A stretch of DNA of 64,000 bases from Alkalibacterium putridalgicola. Its GTDB lineage: Bacteria; Bacillota; Bacilli; Lactobacillales; Carnobacteriaceae_A. Every line of letters starts with the position of its first letter. The stretch's first letter is position 1. The notes below the pieces were generated by a model. That model ran no database searches. It saw only the letters and a list, made by a program, of their open reading frames with translations, and was not told where the DNA came from. The stretch spans positions 1 through 64,000 of the forward strand of contig NZ_FOBL01000005.1 in NCBI RefSeq assembly GCF_900109825.1, read 5' to 3'. A program made the translations under genes and the position numbers. Below, piece after piece: positions 9,588 through 17,554 of this stretch.

Positions 9588-9885
9588 TTCGGTAGTTAGC
9601 TTCATCTTATTTAACTCTAAGTGCTGAAAATCGATCTATTCGGTACTTAGGAAGAACCTTCTCCAACCTAAGTGCTGAAGTTGGCATCCATTCGGTAGTT
9701 TCAACACCCGCTTATCGTGCTAACTGTCGAATAGAATAGTTTTCGACAGTTACGATCCTTTTACTTCAACCTACTTACCGAACACGAGGGAACTTCGACA
9801 CTTTGACATCAAAACACGCGAGCTACTTACCGAAGTTCTTATTCTTCGACAGGTACATTGTAAAAATGAATCCCTAACTGTCGAA
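9588..9885. repeat. Array of six regularly spaced 12-bp dyad repeats
   Basis: Twelve copies of a 12-mer (consensus TTCGRYASTTAG, with variant TTCGGTAAGTAG) alternate in orientation. Forward copies start at 9588, 9639, 9691, 9742, 9794 and 9845. Reverse copies start at 9617, 9668, 9720, 9771, 9823 and 9874. Every forward-to-reverse spacer is exactly 17 bp, and every reverse-to-forward gap is 10 or 11 bp, giving a 51-52-bp period. Spacer sequences are unrelated. The array fills most of the 460-bp gap between mnmG and the mscS gene. No ORF with a ribosome site was seen in it. The function is unknown. Confidence 0.85.
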
Positions 9886-9934
9886 TGTATCAAAATTCAA
9901 GGCATTCACCTGTAAATTCGTGAGTAGGGTATTA

Positions 9935-9964
9935 AAAAGAGACTGGAAAATTCCAGTCTCTTCC
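9935..9964 (-). terminator. Intrinsic terminator of mnmG
   Basis: The perfect stem AGAGACTGGAA / TTCCAGTCTCT is followed on the minus strand by five T. It lies 11 bp past the mnmG stop. Confidence 0.88.
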
Positions 9965-9974
9965 CTATTTATCT

Positions 9975-11870
9975 TTAAGCGTTTTTGACTTTCTGAATAT
10001 CGCCTTGTTCAACGTAGACCATCAGGATCGAAATGTCTGACGGGTTGACGCCGCTGATACGGCTGGCCTGCGCGATCGTTTCAGGTTGGATCTTCGCCAG
10101 TTTTTCTCTCGCTTCAGTAGCGATACCATTGATCACAGAATAATCGATGCCTTCTGGAATGCGTTTGTTTTCCATCCGCTTGATCTTCTCCGCTTTACGG
10201 ATCGCTTTGTTGATGTAGCCTTCATACTGGATATGAATCTCGACTTGTTCCTTCACATCTTTTGGTAGTTCAGTTTCTGTCGGTGCGAAAGGAATGATGT
10301 CTTCATATTTTACATACGGACGTCTCAGGAAATCATAGACTAAAATACCGTCTTTCAGCTGAGGTTCGCCTTTTGTATCCAGGTAGTCTTTCACGTCACT
10401 CGGTTTCAGTCGGATCGTTTTCAAGCGTTCGAGTTCCTTCTCAACTAAATCTTTCTTCGTCAGGAACAGTTCGAAACGCTCTTGAGATACCAGACCGAGA
10501 TCATAGCCTTTTTCAGTGAGGCGGAAATCGGCATTGTCATGACGCAGAAGGAGACGGTATTCTGCACGCGAGGTAAGCAGACGATACGGCTCATTCGTTC
10601 CTTTTGTGACCAGGTCGTCGATCATCACGCCGATATAGGCTTCGTTACGTTTCAGAACGACCGGCTCTTCACCTTTGACCAGGCGTGCCGCATTGATCCC
10701 GGCAACGAGTCCTTGTCCGCCGGCTTCTTCATAGCCCGACGTCCCGTTCATCTGACCGGCAGTAAATAAGCCGTTGACCCGTTTCGTTTCAAGTGACGGA
10801 CGCAGCTGATAAGGTTTTACAACATCATACTCGATCGCGTAACCGGTACGCATCATCTGAGCGTTTTCCAGGCCTTCTATGGAGCGCAGAACCGATAGCT
10901 GAACATCTTCCGGTAGTGAAGAAGAAAGGCCTTGGACGTAGATCTCATCGGTATTGGCGCCTTCTGGTTCCAGGAACAGCTGATGTCTTGGCTTATCACT
11001 GAAACGTACGACTTTGTCTTCGATCGACGGGCAGTAACGTGCGCCGACGCCTTCAACGATCCCTGTAAACATCGGTGCACGGTGCAGGTTCTCGCGGATG
11101 ATATCGTGGGAGATGTTGCTCGTGTACGTCAACCAGCAGGAGATCTGTTCTTCAAGATAATCTTCATCCGGTGTTTCAAAGCTGAAGTGATGCGGTTCGC
11201 TGTCGCCCGGCTGTTCTTCTGTTACCGAGTAATCGATGGAACTTTTGTGGATACGCGGTGGTGTTCCGGTTTTGAATCGGTCCAGCTCAAAGCCGTGCTC
11301 GAGCAGGCTTTCTGAGAGTTTGATACTTGGCTGCGTGTTGTTCGGACCGGAAGAGTATTTCAGTTCCCCGATGATGATCTCACCGCGTGAAGAAGTCCCG
11401 GCAGTCAGCACAACAGCTTTCGCTCTATAAATCGCGCCGGTATTCGTAATGACGCCCTGGATCTGACCGTCTTCGATGATCAGTTCATCCACGATGCCTT
11501 GCTTCAAGTCCAGATGTTCCGTCCGTTCAATGGTTTTCTTCATTTCATCTGAATACAAATGCTTGTCAGCCTGTGCGCGCAAAGCCCGTACGGCGGGTCC
11601 TTTGGCAGTATTCAGCATACGCATTTGAATATAAGTCTTGTCGATGTTTCGGCCCATTTCTCCGCCTAACGCATCGATCTCTCTGACAACGATCCCTTTT
11701 GCGGGTCCGCCGATGGACGGGTTACACGGCATGTGGGCGATCATGTCAAGGTTGATAGTCATCAACAGCGTTTCTGCACCCATTCGTGCGGACGCCAGTG
11801 CCGCTTCGGATCCGGCATGACCGGCTCCGACCACGACGACATCATAATAGCCTGCTTCATATGTTTGCAT
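9975..11870 (-). CDS. mnmG: tRNA U34 carboxymethylaminomethylation enzyme MnmG (GidA)
   Basis: 631 residues, the standard length. The N-terminal FAD-binding Rossmann motif is [19 protein letters not shown], followed by the family signatures [22 protein letters not shown] and [11 protein letters not shown] (with the conserved Cys). The C-terminal helical domain binds tRNA and MnmE. Together with MnmE it installs the cmnm5 group on wobble U34. The start ATG follows AAAGGAC. It lies downstream of mnmE as usual, but a 170-bp gap with an inverted-repeat copy separates them. Confidence 0.97.
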   Translation of the reverse strand: MQTYEAGYYDVVVVGAGHAGSEAALASARMGAETLLMTINLDMIAHMPCNPSIGGPAKGIVVREIDALGGEMGRNIDKTYIQMRMLNTAKGPAVRALRAQADKHLYSDEMKKTIERTEHLDLKQGIVDELIIEDGQIQGVITNTGAIYRAKAVVLTAGTSSRGEIIIGELKYSSGPNNTQPSIKLSESLLEHGFELDRFKTGTPPRIHKSSIDYSVTEEQPGDSEPHHFSFETPDEDYLEEQISCWLTYTSNISHDIIRENLHRAPMFTGIVEGVGARYCPSIEDKVVRFSDKPRHQLFLEPEGANTDEIYVQGLSSSLPEDVQLSVLRSIEGLENAQMMRTGYAIEYDVVKPYQLRPSLETKRVNGLFTAGQMNGTSGYEEAGGQGLVAGINAARLVKGEEPVVLKRNEAYIGVMIDDLVTKGTNEPYRLLTSRAEYRLLLRHDNADFRLTEKGYDLGLVSQERFELFLTKKDLVEKELERLKTIRLKPSDVKDYLDTKGEPQLKDGILVYDFLRRPYVKYEDIIPFAPTETELPKDVKEQVEIHIQYEGYINKAIRKAEKIKRMENKRIPEGIDYSVINGIATEAREKLAKIQPETIAQASRISGVNPSDISILMVYVEQGDIQKVKNA

Positions 11871-11937
11871 AGATTTAGTCCTTTCTAATTGAGATTCCGT
11901 TTAAGTTTTAATTTAATTTATTGAATAATCATTAGGT

Positions 11938-12025
11938 AACCACGGTCGCTGTGCTCCCCTGGTACTGTTCAACTACGCATGGAACATGCTAGTTTCTCAG
12001 CATTTTTCGCTGGAGTCAGAACGGG
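11938..12025. repeat. Left copy of the ~88-bp inverted repeat flanking mnmE
   Basis: This segment matches the reverse complement of 13468-13556 with seven mismatches and one gap, about 91% identity. Its centre folds as a 10-bp hairpin (AACTA-C-GCATG / CATGC-TAGTT, one bulged base). It begins 16 bp after the mnmE stop. The two copies face each other around mnmE. Confidence 0.85.
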
Positions 12026-12040
12026 GGTGTCTCGCTTTTC

Positions 12041-13429
12041 TTATTTTCCGAGGCAGAACTGGCTGAAGAGCTGGGTGATGAGTTCGTCCTGGACGCTGTC
12101 ACCGGTGATTTCACCGAGCAGATCCCAGGCTCTGGTCATATCGATCTGTACGAGGTCGACAGGCATGCCCATCTCGATCCCTTCAATGACGTCATCAAAG
12201 GTACCGATCGTTTCATTGAGCAGTGCGATATGGCGGATATTCGACACGTAAGTCGCATCCTTTTCACCCGTGTTTCCGGCAAAGAACAGTTCGGCGATTT
12301 TCGCTTCCAGTTCAGTCAGACCGGCTTCAGTAACGATCGATGTCTGGACGATACTGTCCGCATCCACGTAGGTTTTCAGTTCATCGAAATCCAGTCTGTT
12401 TTCCAGATCCATCTTGTTCAAGATGATGATACGGTGGTGACCGTCTGTCGCTTCAAGCAGCAGCTTGTCTTCTTCAGTCAAAGGTTCGCTCTGGTTGAAG
12501 ACCAGCAGGATCAGATCGGCATCAGACAAGGCCTTGCGGCTGCGTTCCACACCGATGCGTTCCACGATGTCTTCCGTTTCGCGAATACCTGCTGTATCGA
12601 TCAGTCGCAAAGGCACGCCTTTGACGCTGACGTATTCTTCAATGACATCCCGAGTCGTTCCGGCCACTTCTGTCACGATGGCTTTTTCTTCTTTAAGCAA
12701 AACGTTTAAAAGACTTGATTTGCCGACGTTCGGACGGCCGATGATCGCTGTCGCCAGACCTTCACGAAGGATCTTGCCCTGTCCGGCGGTCTCAAGCAGC
12801 GCCTCGACCTGAGCCTTGACTTCCTTAGCCTTTTCGACGAGAAGTCTTGACGTCATTTCCTCGACATCATCGTATTCAGGGTAATCGATATTCACTTCCA
12901 CTTGAGCCAGCGTGCCTAAAATCTCCTGTCTCAAGTTCTTGATCAGTCGGCTCAGGTTTCCATCCAATTGTGTTACAGCCATGTGCATCGCTTTATCTGT
13001 TTTCGCGCGAATCACATCCATCACCGCTTCAGCCTGAGACAAGTCGATCCGGCCGTTCAAGAAGGCGCGTTTGGTGAATTCGCCCGGTTCGGCCAGACGT
13101 GCACCGTTATGCAGGACGGTTTCCAGTACTTTATTGACAGAAACGATCCCGCCGTGCGTGTTGATCTCAACGACGTCTTCTCGCGTATACGTCTTTGGTG
13201 CACGCATGACCGTGACCATCACTTCGTCTATCTGTGTGTCTGTTTTCGGATTCACTATGTGGCCATAATGAATCGTGTGGGTTTTCTGGCTGCTCAGCTC
13301 TTTTTTTCCTGCCTGATAAACACGGTCAGCAATTTCCAGTGCTTCATCACCACTGATGCGGACAATCCCGATCCCACCTTCACCCGGTGGCGTTGAGATC
13401 GCAGCGATCGTATCAAATTCTATAGCCAT
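12041..13429 (-). CDS. mnmE: tRNA modification GTPase MnmE (TrmE)
   Basis: 462 residues, the usual length. The N-terminal folate-binding domain (1-120) begins with [23 protein letters not shown] helical region contains the G domain (about 220-380) with G1 GRPNVGKSS, the TTRD switch, G3 DTAG and G4 NKMD. The C-terminal CLGK motif carries the conserved Cys. It works with MnmG on tRNA wobble uridine. The start ATG follows AGGAGGAAC. The gene is enclosed by inverted repeat copies at 11938 and 13468. The usual upstream neighbours jag/yidC/rnpA are not here; a prophage is. Confidence 0.97.
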   Translation of the reverse strand: MAIEFDTIAAISTPPGEGGIGIVRISGDEALEIADRVYQAGKKELSSQKTHTIHYGHIVNPKTDTQIDEVMVTVMRAPKTYTREDVVEINTHGGIVSVNKVLETVLHNGARLAEPGEFTKRAFLNGRIDLSQAEAVMDVIRAKTDKAMHMAVTQLDGNLSRLIKNLRQEILGTLAQVEVNIDYPEYDDVEEMTSRLLVEKAKEVKAQVEALLETAGQGKILREGLATAIIGRPNVGKSSLLNVLLKEEKAIVTEVAGTTRDVIEEYVSVKGVPLRLIDTAGIRETEDIVERIGVERSRKALSDADLILLVFNQSEPLTEEDKLLLEATDGHHRIIILNKMDLENRLDFDELKTYVDADSIVQTSIVTEAGLTELEAKIAELFFAGNTGEKDATYVSNIRHIALLNETIGTFDDVIEGIEMGMPVDLVQIDMTRAWDLLGEITGDSVQDELITQLFSQFCLGK

Positions 13430-13467
13430 TCAAAGTTCCTCCTATTTTTTTAGAAAAGCAATCCAAA

Positions 13468-13556
13468 CCCGCTCTGACTCCTCCGAAAAATTGCTGTGAA
13501 ACTAGCATGATTCATGCGTAGTTGAACAGTACCAGGGGAGCATAGCGACCGTGGTT
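13468..13556. repeat. Right copy of the inverted repeat flanking mnmE
   Basis: This is the reverse-complement partner of 11938-12025, with the same central hairpin in mirrored form (AACTA-GCATG / CATGC-G-TAGTT). It lies 38 bp upstream of the mnmE start, so it could also affect mnmE transcription. No transposase is nearby. Confidence 0.85.
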
Positions 13557-13701
13557 CCCTTTTGATCGGCTACAATGCTCCATGTCTGTCTTTTCATACG
13601 GAGTCGGGCTTATTTCGCTGGACACCATAATTTTTTTCACAAAAAAAAGCGCCTGGTCCCACTCCAATTTAGTATAGACTACTACCTTGAGCGGAAAAGC
13701 A

Positions 13702-13716
13702 CTTTCACTACTTTAC
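13702..13716 (+). other. attL: Putative prophage attL core
   Basis: CTTTCACTACTTTAC occurs identically here and at 49281-49295, in the same orientation, at the two outer edges of the phage gene block. The next base differs on both sides, so the identity is 15 bp. An arm-type repeat lies 87 bp inside. No tRNA gene overlaps it; the left flank is the upstream region of mnmE. Confidence 0.65.
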
Positions 13717-13802
13717 TCCGTTTTTATTATACATTATTTTACTGCTTTATCAGTAAGGTATCAGCCCCGACGCTTTATTTCTAGGGTATTTCTTTATAAG
13801 CA

Positions 13803-13823
13803 TTTGGGGACTTTTTGGGGACT
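13803..13823 (+). other. Integrase arm-type repeat near attL
   Basis: Two GGGGACT motifs 11 bp apart (GGGGACTTTTTGGGGACT). A matching pair lies just inside attR at 49196-49217. Paired direct repeats of this type beside attP are typical integrase arm-binding sites in Gram-positive phages. Confidence 0.55.
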
Positions 13824-14033
13824 GTCGTTAAACAAATCCTTGAAAACAAGTCTTTGACTCGTTTCTTTATACCATTATACAAATAATTAATCGATATGCA
13901 AGTGTTATTTTAAAAAAGAATGGTAGCCATCCGCTCTAATCTCTATATAATATGTTCTACTTTTATTCATTAAAAATATTTAATGGAACAAGCTCTTTTG
14001 AAAGCGTATACTATTTAATCATGGAGGTGTTAC

Positions 14034-14243
14034 ATGGACGAATGGACAGAATTATATAGAAAAACGGTGAATAATGTTATACATAGGGGAACCGTATCTA
14101 TACATATTAACTACAGGACGATCATTGTTCAGATATATGAACGAATAATAATGGTCGTTAGTCCCACAGAGGATGATGCGATTATAGCAGCAACTGCTTT
14201 AGTCCTTGCTTATAAAAGAAATGATGAGATATACGGCGGATGA
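14034..14243 (+). CDS. Small hypothetical phage protein
   Basis: 69 residues, beginning MDEWTELYRKTVNN. The ATG follows GGAGGTG at ideal spacing, which is the main support. No domain is recognised. It is the only rightward gene at the left prophage end, convergent with the toxin-like gene at 14301. Its position just inside attL suggests an accessory gene rather than a structural one. Confidence 0.6.
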   Translation: MDEWTELYRKTVNNVIHRGTVSIHINYRTIIVQIYERIIMVVSPTEDDAIIAATALVLAYKRNDEIYGG

Positions 14244-14268
14244 TAGTATGATAAGTTAGGCTGGGCAA

Positions 14269-14298
14269 TAAAAAAGAGCAGATTAAGTCTGCTCTTTG
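14269..14298 (-). terminator. Terminator of the Panacea operon
   Basis: The stem AAAGAGCA / TGCTCTTT with a 9-nt loop is followed on the minus strand by six T. It lies immediately after the stop at 14301. Confidence 0.8.
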
Positions 14299-14300
14299 AC

Positions 14301-14873
14301 TTACACCATTTCATCAATTTTTTCAAAAGCTTTACTCATGCATAACCCATTACCCTTATTCTTTTTAAAAGTATTATTACGACGTTGCCATTGACTAGGT
14401 ATAACCAGGTGTAAAGGATCTATAAGAAATACTTTATAAGATTTCTCTTCCATAATAAGGTAAACTCTTAAAGCAGTAGAATCATTAAGCTGATTCGATC
14501 GAATCCTGCATTTGGCTATATCATCAAAGGACCAATCTTCTTTTAGATACAAGTTAAATATTCTTTCTAACCTTTCATTTTCTCCTGTATCCGCATCTAT
14601 TGTGCCTTCATCTAATTTATTCCAATCTCTGGCATATTCGTACACATTGTGAATAAATTCAGGCTCCAACTTTTTGTTGAGAAAATTAGTAAATTCGTCT
14701 TCCGGAAAATCTGTTATGTTACGTTTTGATTTGAGTGTATCTTCATTCATAAGCTCGAAACTTCTTTTTGTAGTTGGTTCTAAATACTGACTTTTTTGAT
14801 CTAGTACTGATTCTTTCGAGTCAAGTATATCACCGCTATTGTTTTGAGGTTTTAAGACGTCGTCTATATTCAT
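14301..14873 (-). CDS. Putative toxin partner of the Panacea antitoxin
   Basis: 190 residues from the ATG at 14873, preceded by AAGGATG; an upstream in-frame start would lie deeper inside the antitoxin gene. The N-terminal half is polar and low in hydrophobics. The C-terminal part (YKVFLIDPLHLVIPSQWQRR) resembles a compact globular domain reminiscent of small toxin folds, but I cannot name the family. It overlaps the upstream DUF4065 gene by 38 nt in another frame and shares its promoter and terminator. A toxin role is inferred from this coupling only. Confidence 0.55.
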   Translation of the reverse strand: MNIDDVLKPQNNSGDILDSKESVLDQKSQYLEPTTKRSFELMNEDTLKSKRNITDFPEDEFTNFLNKKLEPEFIHNVYEYARDWNKLDEGTIDADTGENERLERIFNLYLKEDWSFDDIAKCRIRSNQLNDSTALRVYLIMEEKSYKVFLIDPLHLVIPSQWQRRNNTFKKNKGNGLCMSKAFEKIDEMV

Positions 14874-15348
14874 TAACGATTTCATCCTTATCCATGATAG
14901 CTTCCTCTGTACCGATTGCTTCTTTCCAAGCTTTATCTTCGTGACTTCTATCAACTAATGAAAAATCGGATTTCGCGATGATTTGCTGTCCTACATCACT
15001 GATAAATTTCTTGATCTCTGCATCAACTTTATCACTATCATCAAAATCATACTCTTTTTTCTCGTAACCGCCTTGATGCTTATACTGCACATATACATTT
15101 CTGATTACTGGACCATACGTCCATGCTTCAAAATCTTCGCTAAATAGGTATTTAGGCATTGAATAGGTCTCTTCTTGTACTCCTTCTTTTTCATCACCGG
15201 TATATAAGCCGGAATAAATAGCAAACAGAAAATACAAAGTTTTCTGTAATTTTAAAGGTGTCAATTCTCCGAATGCTGAATATAAATGAGAAACCAAATC
15301 ATCTACATCATTAAAATAAGCTTCTTTACAAGTTTCTAATGAGCTCAT
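14836..15348 (-). CDS. Panacea (DUF4065/SocA-like) domain protein, putative antitoxin
   Basis: 170 residues. The Panacea signature is visible: LTPLKLQKTLYFLFAIYSG near 30-48, FEAWTYGPVIRNVY near 93-106, and a C-terminal SHEDKAWKEA segment. Proteins of this family (SocA, GepA, PanA) act as antitoxins for varied adjacent toxins and are frequent in prophages. The gene has its own sigma-A promoter (15387-15415), is first in a two-gene operon and overlaps the second gene, the classical toxin-antitoxin layout. The N-terminal Met is preceded by AGGAGGGATAAAA. Confidence 0.78.
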   Translation of the reverse strand: MSSLETCKEAYFNDVDDLVSHLYSAFGELTPLKLQKTLYFLFAIYSGLYTGDEKEGVQEETYSMPKYLFSEDFEAWTYGPVIRNVYVQYKHQGGYEKKEYDFDDSDKVDAEIKKFISDVGQQIIAKSDFSLVDRSHEDKAWKEAIGTEEAIMDKDEIVNEYRRRLKTSKQ

Positions 15349-15386
15349 TTTTATCCCTCCTGTAAATCAAATGTAACTGTACATTA

Positions 15387-15415
15387 ACTTTATGCTACTG
15401 AGCTAGAATTATCAA
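15387..15415 (-). promoter_or_regulatory. Sigma-A promoter of the Panacea pair
   Basis: On the minus strand TTGATA (15410-15415) and TAAAGT (15387-15392) are separated by exactly 17 bp. The site is 38 bp upstream of the start codon. It makes the pair independent of phage late transcription. Confidence 0.6.
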
Positions 15416-15521
15416 GTATAATCGCTTTACAATAATGTGTTTAAGCCGTTTCCTCATCGAATAAAGTACTGATTTACCAAGCTAATTCTTTAAATTCTGA
15501 AATGTGACAGAATATTGACAC

Positions 15522-15556
15522 AAAAAAAGCCCCCACCATTTAAGGCGAGGGTTTTT
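15522..15556 (-). terminator. Terminator after the endolysin gene (end of late operon)
   Basis: On the minus strand an AACCCTCGCC / GGTGGGGGCT-type GC-rich stem ends in seven T. It lies 23 bp after the endolysin stop and separates the late operon from the Panacea operon. Confidence 0.78.
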
Positions 15557-15578
15557 TCTCTAGATAGTATCTAGATTT

Positions 15579-16805
15579 TTATAATTTATTTTCATTCAAT
15601 TTACGCTGCAAGGCTTTTACCATAGCTGAATTCGTGCGACTTACAGCGCCGGTAACAGGTGTACCTAAATATCTCTGCAGCGCTTTAATCGTATTTGGTC
15701 CAAGTGATCCATCTACATAAGCGCCAACGCGCCCCTGGAGGGCTCTGACTACCATGGAGCCGTCTTTTCCAAATCTAACTGACGGAATATTATTAGTAAC
15801 TGCATGCCGCGACTGACCACCGATTAATCCGGTAACGTCAGTACCTAGAACTTGCTGAAGACGTTTAGTTGTTGCTGGTCCCCATGCGCCGTCTACAGCT
15901 ATTTTAGTAACGTTCTGAGGTGGCTTATTACCGTCTCGAATAATACCTATCAGCTGCAGGTTCTGTTCAGCTGTGCCTTTATATCCTTTGATACCCAATT
16001 CTTCCGCACGTCTCTTGCGTGCTTCGAACGAGCCATCTTCTCCGATACTCTCCAAGTATTTCTGAATTGAGTTACCATGATAAGCTGGAGATTTCTTCTC
16101 TTCTTCCGTTGCTTTTTCTTCTTTTTTTCCTGGAATGTTTATTACTTGCCCAATTCGCAGAGTACGCGAGTCTACTTTGGGATTAGCGTGTTCCAGGTCG
16201 ATGACATTGAACTCTCGACCTTTCGCAATGGACCAGAACGTATCACCTTCCTGGACTTTATAAGTACAGCCGATATTTTCCTTCACTGGCAGTTTAGGTT
16301 TTTCTGCTAACACTTCTTCATAATCGAATTCACAACACGACTTCCAGTAATAGTCCGGGTACTCATTGTGGGATCTCACGCGATTGATTTGTGGATATTC
16401 TTTCTTCAGTCGTGCAACTAATAATCTCAACGACTCTTTCTGTTCATCTGTTGGTTCTTCATAACGGAAATCTCCAGTCAAACAGATACCTACCGAGAAG
16501 TTATTGGAGTTTCCGACATGATAAGTTCTCCAGTTGATCGGATTACAGAACTTAATCGTCCCATCCGGTTCGATAACATAAGAGTAGCCGATTGATGGCC
16601 ATCCATTGGCATTAACGTGATATCTAGCAAAGCCTTCTGCGTTGGACCCCGATAAGCCCTGTCTAGTTAATGAGTGGTGAATAGCTATTTCTGTCTTGCC
16701 TTTCATATCTAATACTGGGAACTTCTTCCAAGCATGACGAACGACTTTGTTTCTATAGTCAACAAACTTTGGTAAATCTAAAAACAATCCATGTACTTTA
16801 CTCAT
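15579..16805 (-). CDS. Endolysin: N-acetylmuramoyl-L-alanine amidase with LysM and PG-binding repeats
   Basis: 408 residues. The amidase_2/PGRP domain (about 30-165) has Zn ligands in AIHHSLT, RSHNEYP and the KSCC segment. A LysM repeat follows (about 180-225, YKVQEGDTFWSIAKG), then a charged linker, a helical module (about 240-290) and two C-terminal peptidoglycan-binding-like repeats (DGAWGPATTKRLQ, DGSLGPNTIKALQ). It cleaves the amide bond between MurNAc and the stem peptide at the end of lysis. There is no signal peptide, so it needs the holin encoded 4 bp upstream. RBS GGAGGA. Confidence 0.92.
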   Translation of the reverse strand: MSKVHGLFLDLPKFVDYRNKVVRHAWKKFPVLDMKGKTEIAIHHSLTRQGLSGSNAEGFARYHVNANGWPSIGYSYVIEPDGTIKFCNPINWRTYHVGNSNNFSVGICLTGDFRYEEPTDEQKESLRLLVARLKKEYPQINRVRSHNEYPDYYWKSCCEFDYEEVLAEKPKLPVKENIGCTYKVQEGDTFWSIAKGREFNVIDLEHANPKVDSRTLRIGQVINIPGKKEEKATEEEKKSPAYHGNSIQKYLESIGEDGSFEARKRRAEELGIKGYKGTAEQNLQLIGIIRDGNKPPQNVTKIAVDGAWGPATTKRLQQVLGTDVTGLIGGQSRHAVTNNIPSVRFGKDGSMVVRALQGRVGAYVDGSLGPNTIKALQRYLGTPVTGAVSRTNSAMVKALQRKLNENKL

Positions 16806-16809
16806 TTTG

Positions 16810-17067
16810 TTATCCTCCTACTTTCAAATTGTCATATAAACCGCTACTTGCAAGGCCAGATATAACACCGGCCAGGACATATTGAGACACTTCATACCCA
16901 AATCCAAATGCGATAGCCAGTCCACAAACAAATCCGATGCTTACAGCAATAGCTGGCATAAATTTAATATCGATGAGATCCATTCTTTTTATCACTTCGA
17001 CAAGTCCGCTGATCAAAGGCACCAGCAAGCCTGCCACCATTACGACATTACTCATTAATTCTTGCAT
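16810..17067 (-). CDS. Holin (A118-like family)
   Basis: 85 residues with two or three hydrophobic segments (about 5-24, 36-56 and 62-78) and a charged C-terminus. The pattern K-x-MPAIAVSIGF...AGVISGLASSGLYD is shared with Listeria A118-type holins. It should form the lesion that lets the endolysin reach the wall. It sits 4 bp before the endolysin gene and overlaps the upstream gene stop by 1 nt. Confidence 0.8.
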   Translation of the reverse strand: MQELMSNVVMVAGLLVPLISGLVEVIKRMDLIDIKFMPAIAVSIGFVCGLAIAFGFGYEVSQYVLAGVISGLASSGLYDNLKVGG

Positions 17068-17462
17068 TATTTATCCTCCTTAAGGATTGCAATTTGCTCT
17101 TTTAGATTGGCTATTTCCTGTTTTAGTTTTGCGATGATCTCTTTCAAGTTGGCGATAATGCCTTTCGATTTCTCGTTTTCTTCTTCCAACTCTTTTGTGT
17201 AGACCTCGTACTCATTGATTTTCCGATAGTGTTCATCCTTGAATGCAGCAAATTCTTGTTTGACCTGCTTCAACTCATCCCTGAATCCTGATACCTGTTC
17301 TTTATACTCAGCCAGGATTATCGACATGTTTTTTACATACATACCTTCTGTGTTTACATCTGCTTCTACTTGTTTTCCTTTTAACTGGTATTCCGTCTGC
17401 TTCTTTGTTCCAAAATAAGTTAATAGTGCCGTAATGACACTGGCTATAATCGTTTCGTTCAT
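17067..17462 (-). CDS. Membrane-anchored coiled-coil protein of the lysis region
   Basis: 131 residues from the ATG at 17462 (AAAGGAG upstream). The N-terminus has a short TM segment (ETIIASVITALLTYFG), followed by about 110 residues of heptad-rich coiled coil ending in LKQEIANLKEQIAILKED. Genes like this commonly precede holins in phages of Bacillota; the role is unproved. It may be a holin-associated or anti-holin-like membrane factor. Confidence 0.65.
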   Translation of the reverse strand: MNETIIASVITALLTYFGTKKQTEYQLKGKQVEADVNTEGMYVKNMSIILAEYKEQVSGFRDELKQVKQEFAAFKDEHYRKINEYEVYTKELEEENEKSKGIIANLKEIIAKLKQEIANLKEQIAILKEDK

Positions 17463-17554
17463 GCCCACTCCTTTCTCTTGTATACAAAAAGAGAGCAGCA
17501 TCAGCTACTCTCTCGCTTTCATTTCGTTTTCAGTTAGTTCGCAGTATGGGTCAA

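Noticed and set aside
9588-9885. CRISPR array
   Set aside because: Copies are 12 bp, alternate in orientation and have 17- and 10/11-bp spacers; no cas gene is near. Reported as a separate repeat array.
13620-13720. tRNA, tmRNA or other RNA gene as the phage attachment target
   Set aside because: No cloverleaf, CCA-type end or conserved T-arm sequence could be read on either strand around the 15-bp core.
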